A stretch of 64,000 bases of DNA from Planctomycetota bacterium (GCA_024280885.1 JAJRPF010000074.1:1-64000), one strand, 5' to 3'. Shown: positions 26,486-39,117, counted from the stretch's first letter. The notes: generated from the letters alone by a model not told the origin. Made by a program: numbers and translations.

Positions 26486-28006
26486 TCACGGGCGACCCGG
26501 GGCATTCCCATCCTTCTTCTTTTCGGTGTCGGCCTTCGGCAGCGCAGCCCCGCCAGCACCGCCGCCGCCATCACCCGCGCGTTCCGGGTTGTAGAGTGCG
26601 ACCTGATCGCCCGCGTCGATGCCCTCGGTGAGCACGACGTAGCGGCTGTTGCCTGGCGCGATCTTGACCTCGGCGCGGTCGTAGCCGGTCACGCTGCCCC
26701 GGAATACCCAAAACTTGCCGCTCTCGGCGAAGACGGCCTGCGACGGGACAGCCAAGACGCCCTTCAACTCGTCCACGAGGATCTCGACGCGTGACGTCAG
26801 GCCCGGCTTCAAGTCAAGGTCGCCGAGGTCCCCGGTCAACGAGACGACGACTTCGAAGCGCTTCGTACTGTCGCCCCAGCGTCGCCGCGCCGAGTTCGGC
26901 ACGAGCGCCACGTGCGTGACTTCTCCATCGATGCTGCGCCCGCGCGCGGTCTCGACCACCACGTGGGCTGCCTGACCGACCGAGATCCGACTGATATCCG
27001 CCTCGTGGATCGCCAGAACGACCTGCATCTCACGCAGATCGGGCAGCGTCAGGAAGGCCTGCTTCGAGTACACGTTCTCGCCGACCTTGATCTCGCGGTC
27101 GTCCCACGGCTTGTTCGCGTCGCCGTAGATCACGATCCCCGGCCCCGGAGCCAGGATGATCATCTGCTCCAGGACGCCGGACCGATCCGCCAGACGCTCT
27201 TCGACGTTCGCAAGCTCGTTGTTCTGGCGATCGAGCTTCGCGCGCTTCTGCGCCTCGCGAGCCATGGCGCGCTTCTCGCTGCGCCCGATCTCGAGCCCCG
27301 CATTGCGAACGTCGGCTTCCTTGCGCGCCTTGTCCTTCGGCGCCGAGTACTTGAGGTACGTCGAGAGATCGAGCTCCGCCAACTCCAGTTCGCTCTGCGC
27401 CTTGACGAGGTTGATGCGCTCCTCTTCCACGTCGTTCTCGGTGACGAAGCCCTCTTCCTGGAGCGCCGGCATGTCATCGAACTTACGCTTCGCTCTCGCA
27501 AGACCGGACTTGGCCTCGGCGACGCGCGTCTTGCGCTTCGTCTCCTCCTGGACAAACTCGCCCTTGGTGAAGCGCTCGAGCTCGACCTTCGCGAACTGCA
27601 GCTCAAGCTCAGCGTCCTGGACATCCGCGTCGTTCTGGCTGAGCTGGATCTCGAGATCGGCGACCGCGGCCTTGACCTCGCCTTCCAGTTGGATGACGCG
27701 ATTGCTGAGATCCTGGATCTCCTTCGTCACAGCCGTCGAGTCGAGTTCGCAGAGGACATCGCCCTTCACGACAAGCGTGCCCTCGTCGATCAACGACACG
27801 ATCTTCGCCTGCCCGGGAATGGTCGGGCGGATCAGGATCTGATTCCGCGCCTTGAGCGCCCCCTTCTCGGAGACCGTCACGCGCAGATCGCGCTCTCCCA
27901 CGGTGAACGACGCGATGTCAGCGACGCTGCCATCATCGCCGGAGCCACACGCGGCCAGTCCGAGTCCGAGCGCAATCAGGGCTGCGACTGAGCGATATCC
28001 ACCCAC
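26486..28006 (-). CDS. MacA/HlyD-type periplasmic adaptor (lipoprotein)
   Basis: 506 residues. A lipobox (ALGLGLAACGSGDD) suggests inner-membrane lipid anchoring. A barrel-sandwich half (KARNQILIRPTIPGQAKIVSLIDEG) is followed by a long Glu/Lys/Leu-rich coiled-coil hairpin (roughly residues 85-260), then a beta-barrel with GLTSRVEILVDELKGVLAVP. This is the adaptor bridging the ABC permease and TolC. The coiled coil is unusually long. GTG start at 28006 with AGGAGG eight bases upstream; it overlaps the TolC-like gene by 31 bases, implying coupling. Confidence 0.9.
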   Translation of the reverse strand: MGGYRSVAALIALGLGLAACGSGDDGSVADIASFTVGERDLRVTVSEKGALKARNQILIRPTIPGQAKIVSLIDEGTLVVKGDVLCELDSTAVTKEIQDLSNRVIQLEGEVKAAVADLEIQLSQNDADVQDAELELQFAKVELERFTKGEFVQEETKRKTRVAEAKSGLARAKRKFDDMPALQEEGFVTENDVEEERINLVKAQSELELAELDLSTYLKYSAPKDKARKEADVRNAGLEIGRSEKRAMAREAQKRAKLDRQNNELANVEERLADRSGVLEQMIILAPGPGIVIYGDANKPWDDREIKVGENVYSKQAFLTLPDLREMQVVLAIHEADISRISVGQAAHVVVETARGRSIDGEVTHVALVPNSARRRWGDSTKRFEVVVSLTGDLGDLDLKPGLTSRVEILVDELKGVLAVPSQAVFAESGKFWVFRGSVTGYDRAEVKIAPGNSRYVVLTEGIDAGDQVALYNPERAGDGGGGAGGAALPKADTEKKKDGNAPGRP

Positions 28007-29586
28007 GATCCGTCCTCCTTCATGAACATCACACCGGCATCGCGAAGCAATTGGAGTCGCGCACTGGCGACCCTGGCCCGCTCCCGGATGACGCGAATCT
28101 GCGCATCGGCGAGCGCCGTCAACGCATCGGTCAGATCAAGGTTCGTGATCCGCCCCTGCTCGAAACGCAGCCGGGCGATCTTGACGTTCTTCTCTTCGCT
28201 CGCCGCGATCTTCACCTGGATGTCGAAGCTGTACTCCGCCGAGCGCAGGTTGCGCAACGAGTCACGCGCTTCGGCCAGAATGGTGTCCTCGTTGAGCGCA
28301 AGATCGCGGCGCGCGCGATCCAGGTTGATCCGCGCACGCCGGACATTGCCGCGCTCGCGAACGCGATCGAGCGGTAATTCGAGCGAGACGCCGAGCGAGT
28401 ACGAGTCGCGGTCGTAGCTCAAGTCGCTGTAGCGCCGCTCGTTCTCCGAGGCGCGGCGATGAACCGCCTCGACGTCGAGTTGCGGTAGCAGTTCCTGTTC
28501 GCGAATGCGCAATCGACGCTCGGCGTCCAGCACCTGATCGCGGCGGGTCATCAGCTCGAGGCGGTTCACCAGCGCGACGTCGATGATGCGCTCCAGCGGG
28601 ATATCGAAAGGCTCGGGCTCCGGGATCTCGTCGGCGATGTTCACGTCGATCTCGGTGTCGAGTCCGAGCAGGATCTTGAATCGGTCGAGCCGCGTGTCGA
28701 AGAGTTGCTGCGCATCGATCAGATCGTTCTCGGCGTTGAGATAGTCGCGCGCCGCGCGAAATTTGTCGATTTCGCTCGCGCGCCCGACATCGAAGAGGGC
28801 CTGCGAGCTGCGCTTCAAGAACTGGAAACTGGCCTTCGTCGTCTCGCGCACCTTGATGACCCGCGCCTGCGCGACGAGATCGTAGAAGTCAGATTGCACG
28901 CGGATGGCGAGATCCTGACGCGAGAGATCGAAGTCGCGGACGTCGTAGAGCGCCTGCTGCTCAGCGTCAGTGAGCCGCTCGTGACTCGCCTCGTAGCCGA
29001 AACCGCTCAGTAGCGGCTGACGAACGCCAATCTCCCAGAACCCGTTCGCGGACGACGGCGTGTCGCCGGTGCCCCAACCCTTGTCGGCGGAGCCCCGGAC
29101 TGTCGCCACGGCACCGGTCGGGAGCACGTCGGTCAAGCTGAGCGTCGTGCCGTCGCTCTTCCGCCGATCTTGATCCTCGCCGCCCGTGAGGAGGTAGTTC
29201 ACGGAGCCTGCCATGCGCAGTCCGACGTCGTTCTGGGCATTGCGCAACGACACCGCAGAGAGGATCACAGCCTCGCTACGTGTCATCAGGTCGCGATTGT
29301 GATGCGCGGCTATCCGCAGAGCATCGGCAAGCCCAACCTCGTCCGGAACCTCGATCTTCTTCTCGGCCCGCGTGACCTCGTACGGGTCGTTGAGGATCTT
29401 CAGCGCGAGGGCGCGCTCGCCCTCGACACGCGCGTCGATGCCCGCCAGGATCGCGGTCGTCTCGCTCTCGGAGAGCTCCAGCATCTGCTGTGCGCAGCCT
29501 GTCAATGCGATGACGGACGTCGCCAGGAGCCCGAGGGCACCCAGCGAGCGTAGCCTCGCCGCCGCATTCCGAAGTGTCGCGATCAT
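27976..29586 (-). CDS. TolC family outer-membrane efflux lipoprotein
   Basis: 536 residues from the ATG at 29586, which begins a signal with lipobox (ATSVIALTGCAQQ). Two long Leu-heptad halves with the family's internal duplication are seen (NDVGLRMAGSVNY, then VSLELPLDRVRERGNVRRARI and LRFEQGRITNLDLTDALTAL). It forms the outer-membrane channel. It is first in the leftward operon TolC-MacA-ATPase-permease, so the whole tripartite pump is encoded together. Confidence 0.9.
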   Translation of the reverse strand: MIATLRNAAARLRSLGALGLLATSVIALTGCAQQMLELSESETTAILAGIDARVEGERALALKILNDPYEVTRAEKKIEVPDEVGLADALRIAAHHNRDLMTRSEAVILSAVSLRNAQNDVGLRMAGSVNYLLTGGEDQDRRKSDGTTLSLTDVLPTGAVATVRGSADKGWGTGDTPSSANGFWEIGVRQPLLSGFGYEASHERLTDAEQQALYDVRDFDLSRQDLAIRVQSDFYDLVAQARVIKVRETTKASFQFLKRSSQALFDVGRASEIDKFRAARDYLNAENDLIDAQQLFDTRLDRFKILLGLDTEIDVNIADEIPEPEPFDIPLERIIDVALVNRLELMTRRDQVLDAERRLRIREQELLPQLDVEAVHRRASENERRYSDLSYDRDSYSLGVSLELPLDRVRERGNVRRARINLDRARRDLALNEDTILAEARDSLRNLRSAEYSFDIQVKIAASEEKNVKIARLRFEQGRITNLDLTDALTALADAQIRVIRERARVASARLQLLRDAGVMFMKEDGSWVDIAQSQP

Positions 29587-29751
29587 GATCCCCGCATTGG
29601 ACGGTTTCCAAGCGCCCGTACCCCACGGAAAACGAGCACCGAGGCGCTCTGGTTCCCTTTGATCTCGGAGAGCCCCGCCACGGCCTCGTCTCGCCTTTCG
29701 ACGTGGCAATTCGAGGACCGGAGTCACGCCGCGCGTATCCTCGCGCCCACC

Positions 29752-30939
29752 ATGAACCCCGTACTCGTCCAAGCCAAGCACATCCGCGCGATCGCACGCG
29801 GCCATCCGTGGCTCTACCGCCAGGCGGTCGAAGAGCGTCCCCGTGCGCTCCGCACCGGCGGCGCCACGGATCTGGCGTCTACGGGACGCGGGTTCCTGGG
29901 GCGCGGCATCTGGGAAGAAGACGCCTCGGTCGCGTGCCGAATTTGGACGGTCCGCGACGACGAGCGGATCGACGAGGCGCTCTTCGCCCAGCGTTTCCGC
30001 GAGGCGCGCCTGCTGCGCAACGCCGCCGGGCTGCCATCGCGCTCAGCGGCGTACCGCGTCGTCAACGCCGAGGGCGACCGCATGCCCGGAGTGCTGGTGG
30101 ACCGCTTCGGCGATTGGCTCACGCTGACCCTGCAGACGCCGGCGCTCTTGCCGTGGCGCGATCGACTCGTCACGGCCCTCGCCGAGGCCGTCCCGTCCGA
30201 AGGGATTTACGTCAAATTCGAGGACGACTGCGTGCTCTTGCACGGCGAACCGGCGCCGGAGACGCTCGTCGTCGCCGAACCGGCTGCAACGGTGCGCGTA
30301 TTCCCCGAGTTCCCGGGTAAGTCGGGACTCTTCACCGACATGCGCGAGGCGCGGGCGCTCGTAGCCCCGATGCTCGCCGAGCGACGTTTTCTCAACCTCT
30401 TCTCGCACACGGGTGCGTGGAGCGCTGCGGCCGCGGCTGCAGGCGCGACGTCGATCGTCTCCGTCGACCTCTCGGGTCCGTACCTCGATGTCGCGGCCCA
30501 GAACGTGGAGTTCTCGGCGCCCGGGTATGCCGCACACGAGACCGTCAAGAGCGACGTCTTTCGCTACCTCGCGAATGCCGAGCGCAAGGGCGAGACATTC
30601 GATGCGATCCTCATCGATCCGCCGACGTTCAGCTCGTCGCGGTCGTCCGGTTCGTTCAACGTGAAGGAACGCTATCGCCCGCTGGTGCGCGCGGCGTTGC
30701 GGGTCCTCGAACCGCGCGGACTGCTGCTCTGTGCGACCAACTTCCGCGGCATCTCGCGCGACGACTTCCTGCACAGTCTGCAGGACGCCGCGATGCAGGA
30801 CGCGAACGACCTGCGTGTGCTCACGGTCCTCGGGCAGCCCGCGGACCACCCGGTCCTGCCGGCGTTTCCCGAGGCTGCGTACCTGCACTTCGCTCTCTGC
30901 GCGACCGCCGTGCAACCCCCGCTACGATGGAGGCCATGA
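29752..30939 (+). CDS. RlmI-like class I rRNA cytosine methyltransferase
   Basis: 395 residues from ATG 29752. The N-terminal PUA-like domain (AKHIRAIARGHPWLYRQAVEE) is followed by a central EEHEO-type region (VVNAEGDRMPGVLVDRFGDWL) and a SAM-binding Rossmann fold (LNLFSHTGAWSAAAAAAGA, VDLSGPYLDVAAQNVE). The NPPY-like site reads LIDPPTFSSSR. RlmI makes m5C1962 in 23S rRNA; this is a homologue and the exact base is inferred. Divergent from the tolC operon. Its stop codon overlaps the start of the next gene (ATGA). Confidence 0.88.
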   Translation: MNPVLVQAKHIRAIARGHPWLYRQAVEERPRALRTGGATDLASTGRGFLGRGIWEEDASVACRIWTVRDDERIDEALFAQRFREARLLRNAAGLPSRSAAYRVVNAEGDRMPGVLVDRFGDWLTLTLQTPALLPWRDRLVTALAEAVPSEGIYVKFEDDCVLLHGEPAPETLVVAEPAATVRVFPEFPGKSGLFTDMREARALVAPMLAERRFLNLFSHTGAWSAAAAAAGATSIVSVDLSGPYLDVAAQNVEFSAPGYAAHETVKSDVFRYLANAERKGETFDAILIDPPTFSSSRSSGSFNVKERYRPLVRAALRVLEPRGLLLCATNFRGISRDDFLHSLQDAAMQDANDLRVLTVLGQPADHPVLPAFPEAAYLHFALCATAVQPPLRWRP

Positions 30940-33446
30940 CGCCCTCCTCTTCTGGCAGAGCCTCTTCTTCTGGCTGGCGCCGTGCCGTGCGCTCCGGGCG
31001 CGTCCAGCGCTCGGTCGCGGTCGCCGTGTTGTTCGTGACGGCGATCGCCGCCGCAGGCGTGCAACTTGTGGCCTCCACGGGCGAGCCCTACGCGTGGGAT
31101 CTCGACACGCCACAGCCGAATGTCGTCGCGACCAGCGTGACGTACTTCCTCGACACGCGCGGCACCTCTGACATCGTCACGGGTCCGATTTCGGATCTCA
31201 GTGCCGTACGCGCGGGGATCGACGAATGGGAGGTCGGCTCGACGCGCATCCGCTTCCAAGAAGATGCCGTGCGACGCGCCAATGGCAAGAGTGCGAACGA
31301 TCGCATCAACTACATCGGCTGGGTCAATTCGGGCCTCGGGCGACTCACGCTGGCCGTCACGTTTCCGACGCGCAGCGGTGGCGACATCCTCGACATGGAC
31401 GTGCTCTTCAACGATCGCGACTATGAATGGGATACGCGCAGCCCAGGTCGCAGCGGCGTCGCAGACATCCAGGCGATCATGACCCACGAGTGGGGCCACG
31501 CATTGGGCGCCGACCACGTACCGCTGCGCGAGTCCACGATGTTCTTCTCGTCGTCGACCGGCGCGACGGCCTACCGGTCGCTCTCGACAGACGACATCGC
31601 GCTCGTCGGGTCTATCTACCCGAACGATACGTTCCGCCAGACCACGGGCACGCTGCGCGGGTCGGTGACGCGTTTCGGCGCCAGTGACCATCGCGCGATC
31701 CACGTCATCGCGGTCTCACTCGTCACGAATATCCCGGCGGGGTCGACCCTGACGCAGCCCGACGGCAGCTACGAGCTGCGCGGCTTACCGCGCGGGGCGT
31801 ATCGGATCGTTGCAGCTCCAACCGTGCCTCTCGCCGGCGCAATGAACTCGTTCTGGACGTCGGGGAACAGCTCGTTCCTCCCTAGCGTGCTCCGCGACCC
31901 GGGCGACAATCCGGGTGCGACGCAGACGATCTCCGTTCAGCCGGATGCCACGACGCTCGTGCCATCGTTCGAGGTGGCGACCGCTGATGCACCGTTCGAG
32001 CCGAACAACGCACTGGGCCAGGCGACGCTCGTGAACCTCGGCGACGCCGTGGCCGCGCGCCTCGAGTCGGGCGGCGACGAGGACTGGTACGCGTTCGACG
32101 CGACCGCGGGACAGACGGTCACCGTCTCGATCCTTGCGTGGCAGATCGGGAGCAAGACCGATCCCGCACTGACGCTCTCTGCCGCGAACGGCGTCCCGAT
32201 CGCGACACAGGATGACTTTCGCAGCAGCGCGATCTTTGCAACGCGCGCCGACGGGCCGGACCTCGATGCGCGACTCGTGGGGGTCGATATCAAGACGACC
32301 GGTCGCTACTTCGTGAAGGTCCGCAACCAGGCGCCCGGCACGCAGACCGACAACTACTACGTGCTCTTCGTCGCGCCCGCGTCGGATGCTCCGAGCGCCG
32401 CACAGACCTCGATCGAGGCACTGCCAGCTCGCCTCGACGCCGACGGCACTTCGATGACCACATTGGTCATCACACCACGGACGGAAGCGGGCGACGATGT
32501 GGGGCCGGGCGCCGACGTGACGCTCACCCACGATGGTGCTGGCAGCGCACCCGCGATCGCCACCGACGCGGGCGACGGGACGTACACAGCTACGGTGACC
32601 GCGCCGACCACTCCGGGTCGCGATCGCTTCACGATCGAGGTGACCACGGACGAGGGACTGGCGGTCATCGCCGATGCGGCGGTCATCGTCTACCTGGGAC
32701 CGGCGGACACGGACGCGAGCGAGCTCGTTCTGCGCCCGCGACGGATCGCGGCCGACGGCAACGACGACGCACTCGTCGAGTTGCTCCCGCGCGACGCCCT
32801 CGGCGAGTCGCTCGGCGCGGGGCATACCGTCTCACTGCGAGTAACCGGAAGCACGGGTTCGGTACCGGGTGCGGCGGTCGACCGCGGCGATGGGGTCTAC
32901 GCGACTGTCGTCACGGCCGGTGGCGCACCGGGTGCCGCGACGCTCTCGGCGGTCGTCGATCAGACGGAGATCGGCCCGGTGGGCGTTCTACGTTTGGGCT
33001 TCGATCTCGGCGAGGTCAACGCGCAGGCCGCGAGCGACGCCGAGGAATTCGCCCTGATCGGTGGGTTGAAGAAACAGGCCGTCTCGGCATTGCGCGGCGT
33101 CATCGACAAGGTGGACAAAGTGGCCGCCGCGCTCCTGGCCGAGAACACCAAGAAGGCGGTCTCGCGCACACGCAAGGTCCTCGCAAAGTTCGTGAAGGCT
33201 GAGAAGAAGGCCAAGGGCCTCTTGCCATCGCTCGGAACGACGACCGAACTGGCACGCTCCATCCGCGAAGCGGCCCAGGTTGCGATCGACGCGGCGGAAA
33301 TCACGACGGGCAAGGACCAGAAGACGCTCGACGATGCGCGTGAACTGGTCCAAGAGGGCGACGCGTTCCTGGCGATCGGCGACCCCGAGAAGGCTGCGTC
33401 GCGCTATCACAGAGCATTCCGGCGGGCACTCAAGCTGCAGCCTTGA
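30936..33446 (+). CDS. Exported matrixin-type metalloprotease with PPC and Ig-like domains
   Basis: 836 residues from ATG 30936 (ATG 30927 is an alternative). A membrane or signal segment (SVAVAVLFVTAIAAAGVQLV) is followed by a metzincin catalytic domain with the zinc site HEWGHALGADH and the Met-turn-like STMFFSSSTG. A CarboxypepD-reg-like insert (SYELRGLPRGAYRIV) follows, then a bacterial pre-peptidase PPC domain (EPNNALGQATLVNLGD, GGDEDWYAFDATAGQ), two invasin/filamin-like beta domains, and a C-terminal Lys-rich helical region. All three zinc His are present, so an active secreted protease is expected. Translation is coupled to the methyltransferase gene, an odd pairing. Confidence 0.87.
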   Translation: MTPSSSGRASSSGWRRAVRSGRVQRSVAVAVLFVTAIAAAGVQLVASTGEPYAWDLDTPQPNVVATSVTYFLDTRGTSDIVTGPISDLSAVRAGIDEWEVGSTRIRFQEDAVRRANGKSANDRINYIGWVNSGLGRLTLAVTFPTRSGGDILDMDVLFNDRDYEWDTRSPGRSGVADIQAIMTHEWGHALGADHVPLRESTMFFSSSTGATAYRSLSTDDIALVGSIYPNDTFRQTTGTLRGSVTRFGASDHRAIHVIAVSLVTNIPAGSTLTQPDGSYELRGLPRGAYRIVAAPTVPLAGAMNSFWTSGNSSFLPSVLRDPGDNPGATQTISVQPDATTLVPSFEVATADAPFEPNNALGQATLVNLGDAVAARLESGGDEDWYAFDATAGQTVTVSILAWQIGSKTDPALTLSAANGVPIATQDDFRSSAIFATRADGPDLDARLVGVDIKTTGRYFVKVRNQAPGTQTDNYYVLFVAPASDAPSAAQTSIEALPARLDADGTSMTTLVITPRTEAGDDVGPGADVTLTHDGAGSAPAIATDAGDGTYTATVTAPTTPGRDRFTIEVTTDEGLAVIADAAVIVYLGPADTDASELVLRPRRIAADGNDDALVELLPRDALGESLGAGHTVSLRVTGSTGSVPGAAVDRGDGVYATVVTAGGAPGAATLSAVVDQTEIGPVGVLRLGFDLGEVNAQAASDAEEFALIGGLKKQAVSALRGVIDKVDKVAAALLAENTKKAVSRTRKVLAKFVKAEKKAKGLLPSLGTTTELARSIREAAQVAIDAAEITTGKDQKTLDDARELVQEGDAFLAIGDPEKAASRYHRAFRRALKLQP

Positions 33447-33502
33447 TCCCGGCCTGTGCGACTCCGACCGAAAGCGCAGGGCTCCTCGTTGCATAGGGAT
33501 GC

Positions 33503-34603
33503 ATGCGGACACGCTTTGCGACGGCGATGGCACTCACGGCGGGACTGGCGCTACTGGTAACAGTGGCGACCCCAGATGCTCGCGATGCGGGCAATCTCGT
33601 GCGCGATCTTGGTGCCGAGACGGCCGGAGTCCGGGACGCGGCGGCACGCAGACTGCTCGCAATGGGAGACTCGGCTACGCCCGCCTTGAAACGTGCTGCC
33701 GACACTGGGTCACCGGGCACACGACGCCGCGCCCGGGCGCTGCTCGCTCTCATCGACGACGGGGGTGAAGACGGCCCTGACGCGCGTCGGCGAGAAGCGG
33801 ATGCGCTCGTGCGTGCCGCGCTGAACCGCGACGGGCACCTGCGCGCGGACGGCGCGCAGGATCAGCGCCTGGCACGTCTCGGCGACGTGGGTGCGCACGC
33901 GGTGGCGCGCGCCGCACAACGCGAGGCCAATCACGGCGCCGTACGGCCTCGGACCGGTGCAGCCATCGGACGGCATCCTTCGGCCATAGGCGTCAGGGCG
34001 CTGACCGGGGCGCTCGCCCGTGACCGCATTCTCGGCTCCACACTCGTCGAGGTCGCGCGGCAGTTGGAAGCGGGGACGGACGCCGCGCGCGACGGTCGAA
34101 CGCCGGCAGCCACGCCGCTCCTGTCAGACGGCGCGCGGAACAACCTGGAAGCCGTACTCGATCGCCCGCTTGACCCGCGCCGGCGCGGAGCCGCCGCGCT
34201 CCTCACCGCGCTCGACACGACGATCGCTGACCGTTTCGTGACCGATCCGGACCCCCGCGTTCGGATCGAAGCCGCGCGCGCTCTGGGACGGCAGAACTCG
34301 GCTTCGGCAGGCGACGCATTGGAGCGCCTCGCGCTCGACGTCGAACCAACGGTGCGCCGGGCGGCGCTCGAAGCTCTGCGCAAGATCCCCGGTCGACCGC
34401 GCCCCAAGACCGCACACGCGAATGCTGACCACGCCGACGTCGGCGTGCGCGCGGCGGCGGCGGAGCTACTGGGTCGCGACGCTGTCCGCGAGTCCATGTA
34501 CGTCCTGCATCGGATGACGAACGATCGCAGCGTGCGGGTGCGCGCTGCGGCCGAGCGGTCATTGATTTCGATCCGGCGCCAACGGCGACGCGCCGCGCAG
34601 TAG
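33503..34603 (+). CDS. Exported HEAT-repeat protein
   Basis: 366 residues. A signal peptide (AMALTAGLALLVTVATPDA) is followed by about seven HEAT-type helix pairs, for example ETAGVRDAAARRLLAMGDSA, DPDPRVRIEAARALGRQNS and VEPTVRRAALEALRKIPGR. The last (DRSVRVRAAAERSLISI) runs to the end. Proteins of this build act as binding scaffolds and have no enzyme motif. It is 56 bases downstream of the protease gene on the same strand and may be cotranscribed with it. Confidence 0.8.
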   Translation: MRTRFATAMALTAGLALLVTVATPDARDAGNLVRDLGAETAGVRDAAARRLLAMGDSATPALKRAADTGSPGTRRRARALLALIDDGGEDGPDARRREADALVRAALNRDGHLRADGAQDQRLARLGDVGAHAVARAAQREANHGAVRPRTGAAIGRHPSAIGVRALTGALARDRILGSTLVEVARQLEAGTDAARDGRTPAATPLLSDGARNNLEAVLDRPLDPRRRGAAALLTALDTTIADRFVTDPDPRVRIEAARALGRQNSASAGDALERLALDVEPTVRRAALEALRKIPGRPRPKTAHANADHADVGVRAAAAELLGRDAVRESMYVLHRMTNDRSVRVRAAAERSLISIRRQRRRAAQ

Positions 34604-34791
34604 TTTCTGCCAGCGCTCCCGCGGATAGATCAGGTTGATGCGGATTCAGGCGAGAACCTCGGGGCTCGGATCGTACCCGGGCGTCGGCGGGCCACCTGGC
34701 CCCGACGAGAGAACCCGTCGCTCCGCCGCCGACCGGGGACGGCGGGCCGTTTCCGCGAGATCACGGATACGGGAACGGATCAGTCGGATAC

Positions 34792-36138
<1,347 letters not shown>

Positions 36139-36210
36139 CGTTCTACTGACGTACGGCGACGCGCGTGCAGGAATGGCAGAGGCTCGAAGGGGCCCTCGCT
36201 CAAGAGCAGC

Positions 36211-36948
36211 TCAGTCCGCGGCGAGCGGATACGACGTGATCCGCCAGGCGAACCACGCGCCCCCGCTCTCTCCGAGACGTGCCGCGGCATCGACCGCGTC
36301 CTCGAGAGATGTGAGCAGGCCACATCCGTTCGGGCGGATACCCGCGTCGGCCATCCGCTTCACCGCACCGCGTGCCCGGATCCAGGCCCGTAACTCACCA
36401 TCCCCGACGCCGTAGACGTCGAATCCAAGCACGTCACCGCCCCGTTCAGGCTCGTCGCCCATCCCGGGTAGTCGCGAGACGAACGTGATGCCGTCGTCGG
36501 CCTCGGCCGCCAGATCGACATCCTCGGCACGGAGCGCCAGACCGAGAACCAGCGTCTCTGCCGGTGTCGGACCGAACTCACGGACGAAGTGGCGTGCCGC
36601 GCCGAGCGTCGCAAAGGCTGACGGCGGATGGAAGTCGCCCCGATCCCACGCGATGCTCAGCCAGTCGCTCATGACCGCTGCGTGCGCACCTTCGAGCCCG
36701 AAGCGCTCAAGATCGGCCTCGAGCGCCCAGAGGAGATTGCCCTGCGCCGCGTCGGCGAAGCCGGAGAAGCGGCCCGGCGGCGTCTCGGCAGCCTCGATCC
36801 AGCCGGGTGGGATCGCAGGTAGAACTGGTGCGATAAAATCGGATGCGGAGACCATCTGTTCGGGGAAGGCAGTCGAATCCAGATACGACGGCCGCTCGAT
36901 TCGACGCGCGACGCAGTATCCACCAGAGACGAGCCCCTCAGTCCGCAT
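36211..36948 (-). CDS. Unrecognised cytosolic protein (245 aa)
   Basis: Starts MRTEGLVSGGYCVARRIERPSYL at 36948; longer upstream frames overlap the next gene's promoter and do not look coding. It has well-behaved composition with motifs such as DFIAPVLPAIPPGWIEA and LGLALRAEDVDLAAEADDG. No signal, membrane helix or known domain was recognised. It lies 72 bases upstream of the sigma-54 activator on the same strand and could be in its operon. Confidence 0.6.
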   Translation of the reverse strand: MRTEGLVSGGYCVARRIERPSYLDSTAFPEQMVSASDFIAPVLPAIPPGWIEAAETPPGRFSGFADAAQGNLLWALEADLERFGLEGAHAAVMSDWLSIAWDRGDFHPPSAFATLGAARHFVREFGPTPAETLVLGLALRAEDVDLAAEADDGITFVSRLPGMGDEPERGGDVLGFDVYGVGDGELRAWIRARGAVKRMADAGIRPNGCGLLTSLEDAVDAAARLGESGGAWFAWRITSYPLAAD

Positions 36949-37189
36949 GACCTGAGATTTAGCCGGATCGGCGGGGCGGTTTTCCAGGACCGAATAGATC
37001 CACGCTCGGCTGCCCGCCGGAATGGGCAGCCCGTGACCGCTTCGGGAGCGCACGCCGGGCCGGTGGAGCACGCCAGAGATGTCGCGCCCGTAGGATGACG
37101 CGGCCCACGGTCCTCCCATGCGTAGACTCATCGCGACGACGACGGGAGGTGGCTCCACCGACCGTCCCGCGCCCAACCTGGAGGCTCCC

Positions 37190-38557
<1,368 letters not shown>

Positions 38558-38561
38558 AGCG

Positions 38562-38664
38562 GCGATACGGAGCCAGGACAACTTCGGCGGAGTTCGGAGC
38601 ACGGGTAACGCAAGCACGACGGCTTTCTCCGAACTCCGCCGAAGTTGTCCTGGCTCCGTATCGC
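38562..38664. repeat. Large perfect inverted repeat, family B
   Basis: Arms 38562-38598 and 38628-38664 are perfect inverse copies (37 bp) around 29 bases. The arms contain GGAGCCAGGACAACTTCGGC. It starts four bases after the cystathionine synthase stop and ends 18 bases before the next start. Unrelated in sequence to family A. REPIN-like in layout. Confidence 0.85.
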
Positions 38665-38682
38665 TCCCCGTACGATGCGCGC

Positions 38683-39075
38683 ATGACTGACACCGCTGGC
38701 AACCCGCTCGACGACATCCGCATGGACACCGCGAACCTCTACCGCGAGGAGGTCTTCACGGATCTCACCGTCGGCACGTTGCGACGCCTCACGCCCGTGA
38801 AGATCGACGGCAGCCCGGACCCGGATCGGCCCGTCCTCTTCAGCGCCGAGACCCAGCTCATGTCGCAGGCCGGCCCGCTGCCGGTGAATACCCGCATCGA
38901 GGCGACCAACCTCGCCGAGGCGGCCGAGCGCTTCCCCGCGGCGATCAAGGACGCGCTCGACCGGATGATGACCGAAGCGCGCGAGATGCAGCGCCGCGAG
39001 GCGTCGCGCATCGTCACCGCCGGGCCAGGAGCCATCCCGCCCGCCCGTGGTGGCGGCTCCGGGCTGATCCTGTAA
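38683..39075 (+). CDS. Small soluble protein, unknown (130 aa)
   Basis: Starts MTDTAGNPLDDIRMDTANLY. The middle region reads EEVFTDLTVGTLRRLTPV and PVLFSAETQLMSQAGPLPV; the second half is a helix (AAERFPAAIKDALDRMMTE) and the tail is Gly-rich (ARGGGSGLIL). Composition and codon use are normal. No family recognised. No Shine-Dalgarno sequence is seen and the 37-bp inverted repeat ends just upstream, so expression may depend on read-through from the cystathionine synthase gene. Confidence 0.65.
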   Translation: MTDTAGNPLDDIRMDTANLYREEVFTDLTVGTLRRLTPVKIDGSPDPDRPVLFSAETQLMSQAGPLPVNTRIEATNLAEAAERFPAAIKDALDRMMTEAREMQRREASRIVTAGPGAIPPARGGGSGLIL

Positions 39076-39117
39076 GAGCGCTCTGCACGTCAGGCGGGCA
39101 CGCCGACGATCGACCGA

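Noticed and set aside
30417..30935. Upstream extension of the protease gene
   Set aside because: It runs through the methyltransferase gene in another frame and is Arg-rich. The signal segment begins at 30936.
34604..34791. tRNA or small RNA gene in the gap
   Set aside because: No cloverleaf or clear hairpin-T-run could be drawn.
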